Positions 21,616 to 34,899 of a stretch of 64,000 nucleotides of DNA are shown in pieces. How positions within the stretch are numbered: the stretch's first letter is position 1; the number at the start of each line of letters is the position of its first letter. Origin of the DNA: Gastracanthus pulcherrimus (taxonomy: Eukaryota; Arthropoda; Insecta; Hymenoptera; Pteromalidae). Both the position numbers and the translations under genes were made by a program. A model generated the notes under the pieces. It did no database searches. It saw only the letters and a program-made list of their open reading frames with translations, and was not told the DNA's origin. The stretch is taken from contig OX424574.1 of the NCBI GenBank assembly GCA_949152435.1, positions 20,223,693-20,287,692 of the forward strand. Direction: 5' to 3'.

Positions 21616-22256
21616 GTTTCAAGAGTAGGCATGGGGTCTGGTCCTAATCCTTTCAAATATGCACACTCATTTTTATTTATTGACTTGTCAGCAGGTAATA
21701 ATCCTTTTTTAATTAAATTGGCTTCCCAGCCTGAATCTACTAAGAAATCTTCAAACGTATTTGTAGGTGGATTTTTGATTTTTATAGTCGGCAAAAAACG
21801 TTCATTATTATTTAAACTAATATTCGTCATTCTATATTCTTCTACTTCAAAATGTGGATTATTTTGTTTAATCTTTATCAACCTATCACTAATAATTAAA
21901 TTTTTAGTTTTAAAACAAATTTTTGACTTGCTGGAAAGAAAATATTCAAACCCCATAACACCGTCAAATGGTATGGGAAATGTATTAGGGACTACAAGAA
22001 ATTCAGCTGGATAACCCGCTATTTTTATATTTATAACCCCAATTGATGTTAAAGGGTTCGCTCCTATACCTTGAATTATAAATATTTTATTTTTATTAAT
22101 AATTTCTTTATCAGGAATTAAGCCTATTCTTATTATATTAACCTCTGAACCGCTATCTAACATCAAACTAATAGGATCGTTATCTGAAGTTAACTTAAGC
22201 TTGACAAGAGGAATTAATTTACTAGAAAAACTAAGCTTAACTGAAGTATTTCGCAC
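21585..22256 (-). CDS. pro: Retropepsin with a second partial protease unit
   Basis: A 223-residue frame overlapping the gag 3' end by 43 nt in the -1 frame, which suggests ribosomal frameshifting. A run of five T (GTTTTTC) lies in the overlap, though it is not a perfect slippery heptamer. The first unit has LMLDSGSEVNIIRIGLIPDK (active-site DSG at residues 34-36) and the flap-like IQGIGANPLTSIG, then FDGVMGFEYF. A second unit starts near residue 170 with FLVDSGWEANLIKKGLLPAD (DSG at 174-176) and LKGLGPDPMPT. It is cut off where the RT deletion begins. Whether the first unit alone would be active is unknown. The start shown is arbitrary because translation should come from gag. Confidence 0.85.
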   Translation of the reverse strand: MRNTSVKLSFSSKLIPLVKLKLTSDNDPISLMLDSGSEVNIIRIGLIPDKEIINKNKIFIIQGIGANPLTSIGVINIKIAGYPAEFLVVPNTFPIPFDGVMGFEYFLSSKSKICFKTKNLIISDRLIKIKQNNPHFEVEEYRMTNISLNNNERFLPTIKIKNPPTNTFEDFLVDSGWEANLIKKGLLPADKSINKNECAYLKGLGPDPMPTLETLLNLFQLMS

Positions 22257-23977
22257 AATTCGTCGCTCACATCGGACGTATTCAACGAGCGCGTTTGTGC
22301 TTTCGGGGTCTCCTTGGGTGCGCTCGAATTCTGGAGACCACGCATGTTTTCCGAATTTCTATTGTTGTTATACATGCGCTTGCGACAATCAGCAATCACA
22401 TGTCCCTTATTCTTACAATAAAAACATTCAGTAGGATCGGGAATTGGCTTATTTTCAATTCTACAAGTCGCGGCGGTGTGCCCTTGTTTATTGCATAACT
22501 GACATGTTAATCGCGCCCGTGCTTCTAGCTGAGAATTTGTGTTATTCGATTTATTAATAAACTGGTAACAATTATTCGCGAGATGCCCCGGCTTATTATA
22601 GATTTGACAGGTCATGACAGCTTTGACTCTGCATTTTTCAGCAGAGTGGCCTGGTTTGTTACAGATTTTGCATTTAATTAATAAAAAACACTGTGAAGCA
22701 GTGTGTCCCGATTTGTTACACAATTGGCAAGATGGATGTTTTATGGCTGAATCTTTGGCCTTTCTAAAACATTTATCAATTGAATGGCCAGACATATTAC
22801 AATAATCACAAACCGGTTCAATGACTTGACTCATATTTACATTATTTGATTCATAGGGTCTCTGAAAAAGAGCAGCGCACGAGTCTGCCTCATGACCTTC
22901 ATTCCTACATATTTGGCACACATACGAATGTTTCCGTTTATTTTCGTTTTTAAAATTGCTTATCCTTTCGCGTAACGCATGACGTGATTCTAATTCCCTT
23001 TTAGCTTGGATAGCCTCTTTGATTATGTCAGTAATAGTAGTTTTTGCAGCCATTCGCTGCTCTATCTCGGGTTTCAATCCCCTTTTAAAACAGTCACCAA
23101 CACTTTCCTCGGTACTGGTCTTAAACGCATTGGTAACACCTCCCGATTCTACTCTCTTCGACTCTAAAATCTTATTTCCCAAATCCCTAATCCCATTCGC
23201 GAATGCAATTACACTTTCTTCGTCCCTTTGGTATTCGTTGCCCAGTTCACCTAAGAGCTGGTGAACTGTCTTTTTAGGACCGTATATTTCCTTAAGGAAA
23301 TCTTTGATTCCGTCAACGGTCTCAAACGTCTGCCCTGTTATTGCACCTCGCGCTTCTCCTGAGATTTTTGATCTAATTAATTTCGCTAAATTGGCTTCCG
23401 CAGCCTCCCCTATCATCTCCTTTGCCTCCGTGCAACCCTCCAGAAATTGGCTCAGAGGAATATTTGAACCATTAAAATCTGTGATGATTTTAAGTGCGTC
23501 CTTAAGACCAACGGTTTGATTGGCAGGGATCGTCATGGCTGGAATAGTGTTATCTAACTCCCGATTATTTGGAGGAAGACCTGTAGGATCTATTAATCCG
23601 GGGTCAGGCACGTTATCTGTAGTGTTTCCCTTGTTACCCGATGAATTGCCTACAGGGAGAGATAAGCCTGCGTCAGCCACCTTGCTGGAATAGGGACCTT
23701 TGATTTCTGAAAAAATGCTATCAACGAATTCGTCAGAATTCGTGCTACTCGAATCGTTATTATTAGGGGTACTGGGACCTACAGGGGAAGTTTGATCAAA
23801 ACTGCTATCAATAGTTTTCGAATTAGAACCTGATATTTTTGAAGTGACTTCAGCCAAAAGTCCGGGTTTTGGGGTTAATTTTGATTGAATTTTCTGAAAA
23901 TCCAACTGGGCTTGTTGGGTTTCCTGGTCAATATCTAAACCTAACTTCTTCACGGCCGATCTGGTGAGTTTACTCAT
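22214..23977 (-). CDS. gag: Gag polyprotein with seven zinc knuckles
   Basis: A 587-residue uninterrupted frame from an ATG at 23,977. The N-terminal 170 residues are Ser/Pro/Asn-rich. A capsid-like helical region follows (GLKDALKIITDFNGSNIPLS, then VHQLLGELGNEYQRDEESV). The C-terminal third holds a row of CCHC knuckles: CQICRNEGHEADSC, CDYCNMSGHSIDKC, CQLCNKSGHTASQC, CKICNKPGHSAEKC, CQIYNKPGHLANNC (second Cys replaced by Tyr), CQLCNKQGHTAATC and CFYCKNKGHVIADC. Gypsy Gags usually have one or two. The protein would package RNA; the row suggests knuckle duplication. It is the best preserved gene of the element. Confidence 0.93.
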   Translation of the reverse strand: MSKLTRSAVKKLGLDIDQETQQAQLDFQKIQSKLTPKPGLLAEVTSKISGSNSKTIDSSFDQTSPVGPSTPNNNDSSSTNSDEFVDSIFSEIKGPYSSKVADAGLSLPVGNSSGNKGNTTDNVPDPGLIDPTGLPPNNRELDNTIPAMTIPANQTVGLKDALKIITDFNGSNIPLSQFLEGCTEAKEMIGEAAEANLAKLIRSKISGEARGAITGQTFETVDGIKDFLKEIYGPKKTVHQLLGELGNEYQRDEESVIAFANGIRDLGNKILESKRVESGGVTNAFKTSTEESVGDCFKRGLKPEIEQRMAAKTTITDIIKEAIQAKRELESRHALRERISNFKNENKRKHSYVCQICRNEGHEADSCAALFQRPYESNNVNMSQVIEPVCDYCNMSGHSIDKCFRKAKDSAIKHPSCQLCNKSGHTASQCFLLIKCKICNKPGHSAEKCRVKAVMTCQIYNKPGHLANNCYQFINKSNNTNSQLEARARLTCQLCNKQGHTAATCRIENKPIPDPTECFYCKNKGHVIADCRKRMYNNNRNSENMRGLQNSSAPKETPKAQTRSLNTSDVSDELCEILQLSLVFLVN

Positions 23978-24091
23978 AGAGATTTAGTAAAATGAGCAAT
24001 TAACATGGTAAAAACAAAAAAAAACAAAAAAAACTAAGTTTAATTTAAAATTACAATAATTTCTAACAATTAATTCATTAAATACAAATTA

Positions 24092-24265
24092 TCAGATTAT
24101 AAAGTCAAGATCAAACATGTCGCGTATCATTTGTCTGATCTTTTCAATCGATATTGAATACAAAATTTCAGATTCAAGTCTATTTATTAAATATTTTTCG
24201 GAGCCTTCCTCTAAATTGTAATCTACAGATTCTAATTGAATTTTAAACTTATTCTGTTCAGTCAT
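24092..24265 (-). CDS. Small ORF, 57 residues, upstream of gag
   Basis: ATG at 24,265, TGA at 24,092. An acidic, helical peptide (starts MTEQNKFKIQLESVDYNLEE; later SEILYSISIEKIRQMIRDMF). It sits 115 bp upstream of the gag ATG in the same strand and element. No family recognised. Comparison with sibling copies would be needed to show it is coding. Codon pattern and clean ends make it a reasonable candidate. Confidence 0.45.
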   Translation of the reverse strand: MTEQNKFKIQLESVDYNLEEGSEKYLINRLESEILYSISIEKIRQMIRDMFDLDFII

Positions 24266-24412
24266 AAAGAAAGAAATAAAATAAAGTAAAGAAAATAAAA
24301 TAATTACTTCTAGATTTAAATATTTATTTTTAAAAAGAAGAAAATAACATTGTATTTAATTTAATTTGATATAATGAACAGATAAAAATAAAAGAAATTT
24401 AATTTATATACT

Positions 24413-24967
24413 CTAATAATCTAATTCAAAATGCTTTTGGTATTCTTGTAAATTATTGCAATTTTCCTTGTCAGCAGAACCGGTTCTGTTTAATTTTCTA
24501 AATGAAATGCTGTTTATTCCACATTTCTTACAACAAATTTTCTTATATTTATAGCCTTCATATCTCTTTGGAAGGCTACGAAGAAATGTTTCTACTACGT
24601 TCCTAAATTCGAATGATTCAAGCTTTTGTACAGCTGCCTGTGTTAGGTCCTGATTGGGTTTCCAGTCTGGCTCGTGATGCCTCTCTTTAAATAGAGGGCA
24701 GGGAATTTTTTTTAGATATTGGATCCTCTCCTCTAAGGATGGCCTTCCGATAGTAATATCTGGATCGCGGGTTTCGGAACCGTTCCCCTATTGCCTGCTC
24801 TACAAGTTCACGTTCCGCGTCCCGTTGTTCTCGATATACGTTGGGAGGTAGCCACTTTCCTCCTGCTTGCTCTATGCGCTTCTTAAACGCGGTATTTCGG
24901 CGCTTCCGTTGCCTACCCGAGATACGTTTGGGGCGATCGGTAAAATAGCCTACCTCGATACTTTCCA
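24413..24967 (-). pseudogene. Accessory ORF upstream of gag with CCKKCG motif, frameshifted
   Basis: A basic protein in two overlapping frames. The first (24,687-24,967) reads RISGRQRKRRNTAFKKRIE, GGKWLPPNVYREQRDAERE and RNPRSRYYYRKAI. After an A8 tract (about 24,709-24,716) the coding pattern moves to another frame: PCPLFKERHHEPDW, FRNVVETFLRSLPKRYEGYK, a C-C-K-K-C-G motif, and a TAG at 24,413-24,415. The ORF has no ATG. It opens right after TTTTATTATTTCAG, a good splice acceptor, so it may be a 3' exon of a spliced transcript. Function unknown; a nucleic-acid-binding accessory protein is a guess. Confidence 0.5.
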
Positions 24968-24969
24968 CT

Positions 24970-26441
24970 GAAATAATAAAAGAAATAGGGAATATATAAT
25001 TGGGCTCGGAGTAATTTATTTTTATTTTATTTTATTGAATTTGTTAATTCATCTTAGTGATCGTTATAGCCTCGCAAAGGCCGATTGCTTTAGGGATAGG
25101 GGATATCAACAACCAATCAACCCTAATTAATCAACTTTCGTTTCTAATGGTAAATCATTTTTAATCAAATATTGAAATAAATAATTTACTAGTTTTTACT
25201 ATAAAAATATTCTTCAATTTAACCAAGGAGTAGTAAAAAAAAATAACTGTAGTCAAAATAGTAGTAAAATAGTCTAGGTTTCAACAATCAATTATAAAGA
25301 AATAAAGTCTGTAATAAAAACCCCTAAAAGAAAAATTTTGAATTAATACTTAAAACTAAAAAGTCGGTTTTTCCGCCGAAAATTACCAAAACTGTTAACA
25401 ATAAAAGCTCATGGGGTTTTAACAATCTACCTACTGAATTCAAGACTCTAGATAAGACTAAAAATTAACTTCCACTAAGATAGAAGAATGGATCAGGAAT
25501 AATGAATGAAACAGAATCGAATTGATCAAAAATTAAGCTTGCTTACATAACATTTAAGTATCAGAATCAAAACAAATACCATAGAATGAATTACCAACTA
25601 ATAAACTATATATTTAATTTTATGAATGTTAAATAGAGAAGTGTTTATAACTTATAAAAGGGCATATATATAATGTTGATAAAACATTGAGATTAAGTGG
25701 GTATCGATAGTACAGTATTACCTTGCTAACATTTATTTAGTTTTATTAATCCTAACCTGCGAACAAGGCATATTATTTACCTCTGCAGGATTACGGCGTT
25801 TTAGTATATTGATTGTAAATAATTTGTACTTGAAGTCGTCTGTAATTGTAATTTGGTAACTCTAGAATTCTAAATAGATAAATGAAGTTTTATAAAATGA
25901 AAAGAATGTTGAACCAGCTACTACCTCCGAGAGGGGTATTTAGTAAATTAACTAATTTTTACTAGATTTATAATGAGACCCAACAAAGTTAAAATAGTAC
26001 TGTTTTACATACGCAGAATAATCTGAACTAGATAGTTTGAGCCCTAATTATAAAATTCCTCTAAGAATTCAACTATTTAATTTTATAAAATTTGAGTTAA
26101 TGGAAATGCACTATTAACATGCACTTTCTCCTATAACCCTGAATTATCAATGTGTTAAATTATAAGTCTAATAAAATTTTTCGAATGCTAACAGACTCGG
26201 TATTCAATTATAAAAATGATTGTTGTGTATGGAGAGAAGAGAAGTATTAATAATTACTATTCACCGTACGAAAATTACTATTTTATAAAAAAAAAAATGG
26301 TGAGATTTACTTGCATTCTAGTGCTTTTTATAATAATTAAAAGAAATTTTTCTATTCACATTAGTAAAATTGTCATTTATAGAATTTAGGAATAATTGTA
26401 GTAATAAATGTTAAATATTATAAACAAACTTAAAATTATTG

Positions 26442-26517
<76 letters not shown>

Positions 26518-27722
26518 AGAAATATAATTTCCAACATAAATAATAATCAGGGAATTATTAAATAAAAATAAAAAGAATTTATAATTTACTATATACACAA
26601 GTATATCCAAACATTACAACATGATACAGCAACAATTTGTTCGTAAATTAAAGATTTTCAATAACACTTCTCTCCATATACAATAGCCCTCTATAAAAAT
26701 AAAAAGAATTTGTCAATTGAAGAAAAATGCTAGGACTTGTTTATTTCATACCATAATTTAAATTTATTTAAACGGTTCCTTTTTAGAAGTTTTACTGAAA
26801 ACAAGTTTAACTATAATGATTAAGTCTAATAAGTTTTTAATAAATTTTTATTTCCCGAATACGTTAACTAGATTTTATAATTGATTTGGTGAACAGGTTT
26901 ACCAAATTTGATTTAAAAACTAACTTTAAACTTTTATTCTAACTGATTAAAAACATTTTAAAACTTTTAAAAACTTTTTACACTGTATTCCAAAATTACT
27001 ATATTAAAACACTGATTAGAACACTTTGAAACTTTTACTCTATACTGGTTTAAACGATTTAAATACACTTTAGAAATACTTTAAAACCCTTTAAATATGC
27101 TTTGAATATTTTCACTTTTACACAAAATAAACTCTTTAAAATACACTTTGAAAATACTTGATAAAACTTTTTAAAATACTTTGAATATTTTCACTTTTAC
27201 ACCGAAACACTTTGAAATACTTTAATTTTACTCAAAAAGTTTGGAAGAAACGGACAGGTTTCAAAAATATATATATATATTTTTTTTTTAAAGCTTAGTA
27301 AATCACATACACAGAACTAGCAATAACTAATCAAAAACACAGAATTAGTACATTATTAACTTTTCTTATTAAACGGATCTAGTATTCAAACGGATTTTGT
27401 AATCATATATTTTAAACGGATCTAGTATTCAAACGGATTTTGTAATCATTTATTTTAAACGGATCTAGTATTCAAACGGATTTTGTAATCATTTATTTTA
27501 AACGGATCTAGTATATTTTAATATAGATTAGCAATTTTAATATTTATTACAATATCAGATTTAAATAGATTTAATATTATTAAAAAAAATTATTATTCAA
27601 ATTTAATAAAAAAAAATTATTTTCAAATTATAAAAATAGGAAAGAATTCTACAAGAAGAAAAGGAAATACATGCATGTATGTTTTTTTTTTTTTTTTTTT
27701 TTTTAATAACAAAGACTTAACA
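24970..27722 (-). other. Long untranslated leader of the large element
   Basis: About 2.7 kb of AT-rich sequence between the primer site and the accessory ORF. It contains a (TA)n tract (26,444-26,514), degenerate ACACTTTGAAATACTTT repeats (26,930-27,240) and the 43-bp repeat below. No convincing coding frame. Confidence 0.6.
27371..27520. repeat. 43-bp tandem repeat in leader
   Basis: Units start at 27,371, 27,414, 27,457 and 27,500 with AAACGGATCTAGTATTCAAA; the period is exactly 43 bp and about 3.4 copies are present. Confidence 0.92.
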
Positions 27723-27740
27723 ATCCCGGACGAGCCCCCA
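27723..27740 (-). promoter_or_regulatory. Primer binding site, tRNA-Pro type
   Basis: Minus strand TGGGGGCTCGTCCGGGAT, identical to the site at 7,211-7,228 and to the known tRNA-Pro primer site of gammaretroviruses. Spacer of five bases to the 5' LTR at 27,746. Confidence 0.9.
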
Positions 27741-27745
27741 TAAAA

Positions 27746-28847
<1,102 letters not shown>

Positions 28848-28851
28848 AGAA

Positions 28852-29382
28852 CGGAGAGGGAGTTGGTTTACATAGTTTTAACAATCCACAAAATTCACTA
28901 TTTCAAAATATAAATTAACACATGACTGTTCACAAGTTTAACCAACTCCATGCAGTTCCAGTAAATTCTTGCCAGTGACTGAGAGCAATTTCGTTAACGG
29001 GCTTTTCAATCACTTCATCCCTGGTATTTGCCCTATGCCTCCGGGAAAACCGTGAAAAACCTCGGAGAGGGAAAGCGACAAGGAAACTACTTCGCTGTTG
29101 AACGATTACGAAGCCCGAATCATGAAGTTCTTCCGCCTTCTGCTTCTTGGATGAAGCTGTAGGTACCCAGTGCACCAAGTTTAAGCATAAAAGGACTCCA
29201 ATGGGCGGCCACGGCCACGAATCGTTCCTTGTAAAGGACAAGTAAAGCAGTCAAATTCTGTAACAAAACTTTCTGGGCCTTTGTCTTGATTAATTATTTA
29301 AGACGAAGGTCCAAGAAAGTATTAAACCTTTTCTGCGTTCCCGCGGTTGAGTTGAAAAACAACCCTACACACTTAGCACCAA
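28852..29382 (-). mobile_element. Leader region of an older LTR element, cut by the large insertion
   Basis: Lies between the AGAA target duplication and an LTR-like TGTGACGTCGCG at 29,383. On the minus strand the LTR is followed by TTGGTGCTAAGTGTGTAGGG, a candidate primer site that I cannot match to a tRNA. A 103-residue frame (28,930-29,241) has no recognised domain and is weak. Confidence 0.45.
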
Positions 29383-29714
29383 TGTGACGTCGCGAATTTC
29401 TCTATTTACGTTATTGACCGAGAATATAGTTATTTCGCGAGCGTGTCACGTGGGAAATTTACATTATCAAGCGAGCATTTAAATGCTCTCTCAACACGCG
29501 AAAGGATAAAATAAATAATAAGGTAAATGAATTTACGTTAAAAGATACTTAGGATAACCTCCTAAGATCTTATGTATATTCTCTAAATTAAATACAAAGA
29601 AAAATAGAAGTAGAGTATTGCTATCGGCTGTCGAACTCGGATTGACTGCTGGTGAGCTCTTGGTGATACTGCCTCGCTCTCCTCTCCTTGAGGGCGGTGA
29701 CATTGGTGACGTCG
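29383..29714 (-). repeat. LTR-like sequence interrupted by the DNA transposon
   Basis: Begins TGTGACGTCGCG and is GC-richer than its surroundings (CGCGAGCGTGTCACGTGGG). It runs into the terminal inverted repeat at 29,715. The far end may be the GC-rich sequence that starts at 38,295, but continuity is not proven. Confidence 0.45.
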
Positions 29715-31145
<1,431 letters not shown>

Positions 31146-31206
31146 ATATATTTACATGAATTGATTCATTCACAGATATAAAATTAAATTATTTCAACTT
31201 TTCATT

Positions 31207-34200
31207 TTATCTTGAAGTATCATCTATGTCACTATCGCTTTCACCACTGGATTCCCTGCAACATTAGAATAAGTTAATCAAATAAAGTAATTACAGGCAA
31301 AGGATAAAACAATAATTAAAATATTAAAAAGCCCTAATTGATATTGCTAATTGAAAAATATTTCAAATCATTTCAACTTTAGAATAGAAACTTTAAACAC
31401 AATTTGCCTTAATCAAGCAAATTATAAAAATAACATTTAAACTATAGAATCCTAATTTTGACTAACAGAGCTAAGCAAATAACTGCAGTAATACTCATGA
31501 ACTTAAACGTTAAACCTATCTTATTAATAATGGGGGTCTTAGTAATGAAACCAAAAAGTTTATATCAAATTACCTATTGCTAAGCAATTTGCAATGATCG
31601 TAAATAATAAAACTTAAAACTTTGATTTACAAACCTCAACTTTACTTTGGGCTAACTGCAAAAATAACAACATTTAACTACTAAGATCAAAAATTCAAAA
31701 TCTTATTATTGACAAGTGTGAATTAATCTAAAGAATTTAACATTCTCGAAGTCATAAAATTGTAAAAACTAAAAGCATAAATTTTGAGCCCACCGAAGCT
31801 AAAAAGTCAATATCTGAAAAGATTGATAAATTAAATTTATTGCACTGTACTTACCCTTCTAAGAGAAATCTTTTTACACAAGATGATAGTTTCTTATAAT
31901 TCTTTTGCACTAGTCTTTTGTTAATTAGAACAAGGGAAATCTTAGGATCTGTCAGAAAAATTGCTCGATTGTATACATCAAGTATTCTATTCGATCGACT
32001 ATTTTGTCGCGCATGAGATGTCATATTGTTCCTGTATAACTTGTGCCATGATTCATTTGCATCTTCAGCATAAAATGCCATAGGTAAACGAAACTGTCGA
32101 GCAATTTCACATCCATGCCAAAGCAATTTGTGTAGAGATGGACTCATGCGGGCCCATGAATACATTTGATAATGTAAGGCGTAAGTCTCTCTACAAAAGG
32201 CTTCAAACAAATCCAAAATTACCTCTTTCTTAGATCGAAATACTGTTATAATTACTGCAATATTTTTTACTAGTTCCTGATCTATCTCTAATGCTTGTGC
32301 GAATAATTCGGGTTCATCGAAACATCTTCTCGCCAAATTACCTGTATTTGAGGTCCCATGACCTGGAATAACTTGATCAACTTTGACTCCTAACTTTTCG
32401 TGAATCCTATTTTGAACAATCGCTTTTCTTCTTTCAAATTTATCTGAATTCGTAAAAAATATATGGTAAATGAATTTGTATTTGTTAAATGCTTGAAAGA
32501 AATTAATTAAATGGAATTAATGACTGAGCTATTACTTTTATTAGTCTTTATGCTAAATAAAATAATCTTTTAACTCTTTTAATCTTTTATCTAAGAAGTA
32601 TAATACAATCATAAGTTTTATACAAAACCAAGTTAATTCGCATAAAAAGATTTAGAAGAAAATAGAGCAATATTGAATCCTTACCACCTTTCAACTCTTC
32701 TAATTCATATATACGGATTTTCAAATTATGATTGTAAGACAATCCTTGAATTCATAAACTCATAAGCTCTTATATAGACTCATATCCAATACAACACTAA
32801 ACCAATACAACACTAAACCAGTAATTACTCAAAGCCCCAAAAGCCTTAAACCCCAAGACTCTTAATCCCCAAAACACTTAATCCCCAAAACCCCTAAACC
32901 CCAAAACCCCTAAACCCCAAAACCCTTAAACCCCAAAACCCTTAATCCCCAAAACGCTTAAACCCCAAATACCTTAAACCCCAAATCCCTTGAACTCCAA
33001 AACCCTCAAAACCCTTAAACCCCATAATCCCTAATCCTTAAACCCCAAAGCCCCAAAACCCTTAAACCCCAAAGCCCCTTAAACCCTTAACTCCAAAGCC
33101 CCAAAATCCTTAAACCCCATGATCCCTAAATCCTTAAACTCCAAAACTCCAAATCCCTTTAACCCCAAAATCCTTAAACCCCAAAATCCTTAAACCCCAA
33201 AATCCTTAAACCCCAAAGCCCCTTGAACCCTTAAATCCAAAGCCCCAAAATCCTTAAACAACATAATCCCTAAATCCTTAATCTCCATAACCCCAAATCT
33301 CTTAAATCCCAAAATTCCGAAACCCCAAACTCCCAAAATCCTTAAATTCGAAAATCCCAAAATCCCGAAACCCTTAAACCCCAAAACTTCAAAGCCCCAA
33401 AACCCTTAAACCCCATAATCCCTAAATCCTTAAACTCCAAAACCTCAAATCCCTTAAATCACAAAACCCCAAAACCCTTAAACCCTACAGCCTCAAACCC
33501 CAAAACCCTTAATCCCCAAAACCCTTAAACCCCAAAACCCTTAAACCCCAAAACCCTTAAAACCCCAAAATCCTTAAACTCCAAAATTCTTAAATCCCAA
33601 AATCTCAAAACCTTTAAACCCCTAATTCCCAAAACCCTTAAACCCCAAATCCTTAAACCGCAAAACTCTTAAACTCCAAAACCCTTAAACCCCTAAATCC
33701 CAAAACCCTTAAACCGCAAAACTCTTAAACTCCAAAATCCTTAAATTCCAAAATCCTTAAATCCCAGAATCCCAAAACCTTTAAACCCCTTTAAGGGTTT
33801 AGGGATTTCATGATTTTGCGGCTTTTGCAATTTAAGCATTTTGGAATTTCCTTTTTGGGGTTTTGTGGTTTAAGGATTTTGAGGTTTTGGAGTTTAAGCA
33901 TTTTAGAATTTCCTTTTTGGGGTTTTGGGGTTTAAGGATTTTGAGATTTTGGAGCTTAAGGGTTTTGGGGCTTTGGGGCTTAAGGGTTTTGGGGTTTAAG
34001 GGTTTTGGGATTTTTGGGTTTAAGGATTTTGGAGTTTGGGGGTTTTAGCATTTTGGATTTCTAGTGTTTTGGGGTTTAGGAGTTTTGGGGTTTAGAGATT
34101 TTAGTGTTTTGGGGTTTACGAATGCCAAATTTCAATAACATCGACTGTATAGTTCCGGAGATATTACGGTATACGTACATACACACACACACACGCACAC

Positions 34201-34895
34201 ACACACAGCCATCCGCACGGACATTTTCTAAAAACGCATTATTCGAACTCCAAACACCTCTAAGTGCGTTTTTACGCAGTTTTAGAGAAACTGAAAATTT
34301 TACTATTACAAAGCTTTCTCTTAGGAGGAAGCAAAAAGAATTTGGCGATATTACATAACCTTAAATATAGCAAGCAATCGCGTTTTTTGTATTTTTAATT
34401 TAGGATATCTTAAAATCCTGACGTATAATGGCAATTCTGAGGCCGTATTTGGTTTTAGCTTCAAAAATGCTTCGGAAAGCTATATACAGGCTTTGGTTGT
34501 GCAAAATTTTTGTAGGACTGTGTAGTTTAAGAATAATGCATGAGCTGATGGGTTAATGGTTTTTTTGGCTGCATGACATTTGGAAACTAATAGCTTTTAA
34601 AACGTATAGCTTCGTGAATTCAAGAGTATCAATTTAATATTTATGCTTCTAATTTTTATTGCAAAATCTTACCTTTGAGATGTTCTCGTATATCCCATGT
34701 TCCAACCGTTTTACGGTAAGATATATGCAACAAATGTTCAAAAGCTTTTATTTGGCAATGTAGTAAGCCTAAGCCATACTGGAGGGATGATTGATTCGGA
34801 GTAAAGTCGGATCTTGAATTATTGAATTGATGGCAAGTGGCTAGGCACATCGGACAACGGCTTGTAGCATTATTTCCAATTATGTGCGTTATCCT
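31207..34895 (-). CDS. Transposase-like protein, at least four exons
   Basis: Exons with compatible phases on the minus strand: 34,673-34,895 (donor GTAAGA, phase 1), 32,685-32,744 (donor GTAAGG), 31,855-32,443 (donor GTAAGT) and 31,207-31,255 (ends TCA AGA TAA). The first holds RCPMCLATCHQF, a CxxC finger, then LLHISYRKTVGTWDIREHLK. The third has KLGVKVDQVIPGHGTSNTGN, ARRCFDEPELFAQALEID, MSPSLHKLLWHG and AEDANESWHKLYRNN. The last is an acidic serine-rich tail (ESSGESDSDIDDTS). I recall close relatives as uncharacterised transposon-encoded proteins in aphids and other invertebrates, with a SNTGNxARR block. No catalytic triad is assigned here. 5' exons are probably missing from my model. Confidence 0.78.
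32790..34118. repeat. Telomere-like CCCTAAACCCCAAAA minisatellite with strand switch
   Basis: About 1 kb of C-strand repeats built on CCCTTAAACCCCAAAA (32,790-33,790) meets about 330 bp of the G-strand version (TTAAGGGTTTTGGGG) at a palindromic junction near 33,790-33,810 (AAACCCCTTTAAGGGTTTAG). It lies wholly within the largest intron of the transposase-like gene. Open frames on both strands are repeat artefacts. Confidence 0.93.
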
Positions 34896-34899
34896 CTAA

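Noticed and set aside
26386..26610. Tyr/Ile repeat peptides (also 28,031-28,213, 30,695-30,883, 49,601-49,867)
   Set aside because: They are (TA)n microsatellite artefacts.
29713..29714. CG as a proven 2-bp target duplication of the long-TIR transposon
   Set aside because: A dinucleotide match can be chance; longer flanks (8 bp) do not match, so it is noted only as compatible.
32790..33790. True chromosome end
   Set aside because: The array is internal, degenerate, switches strand and is enclosed by transposon inverted repeats.
33190..34048. Gly/Phe/Leu repeat proteins
   Set aside because: Translation of the telomere-like minisatellite on both strands.
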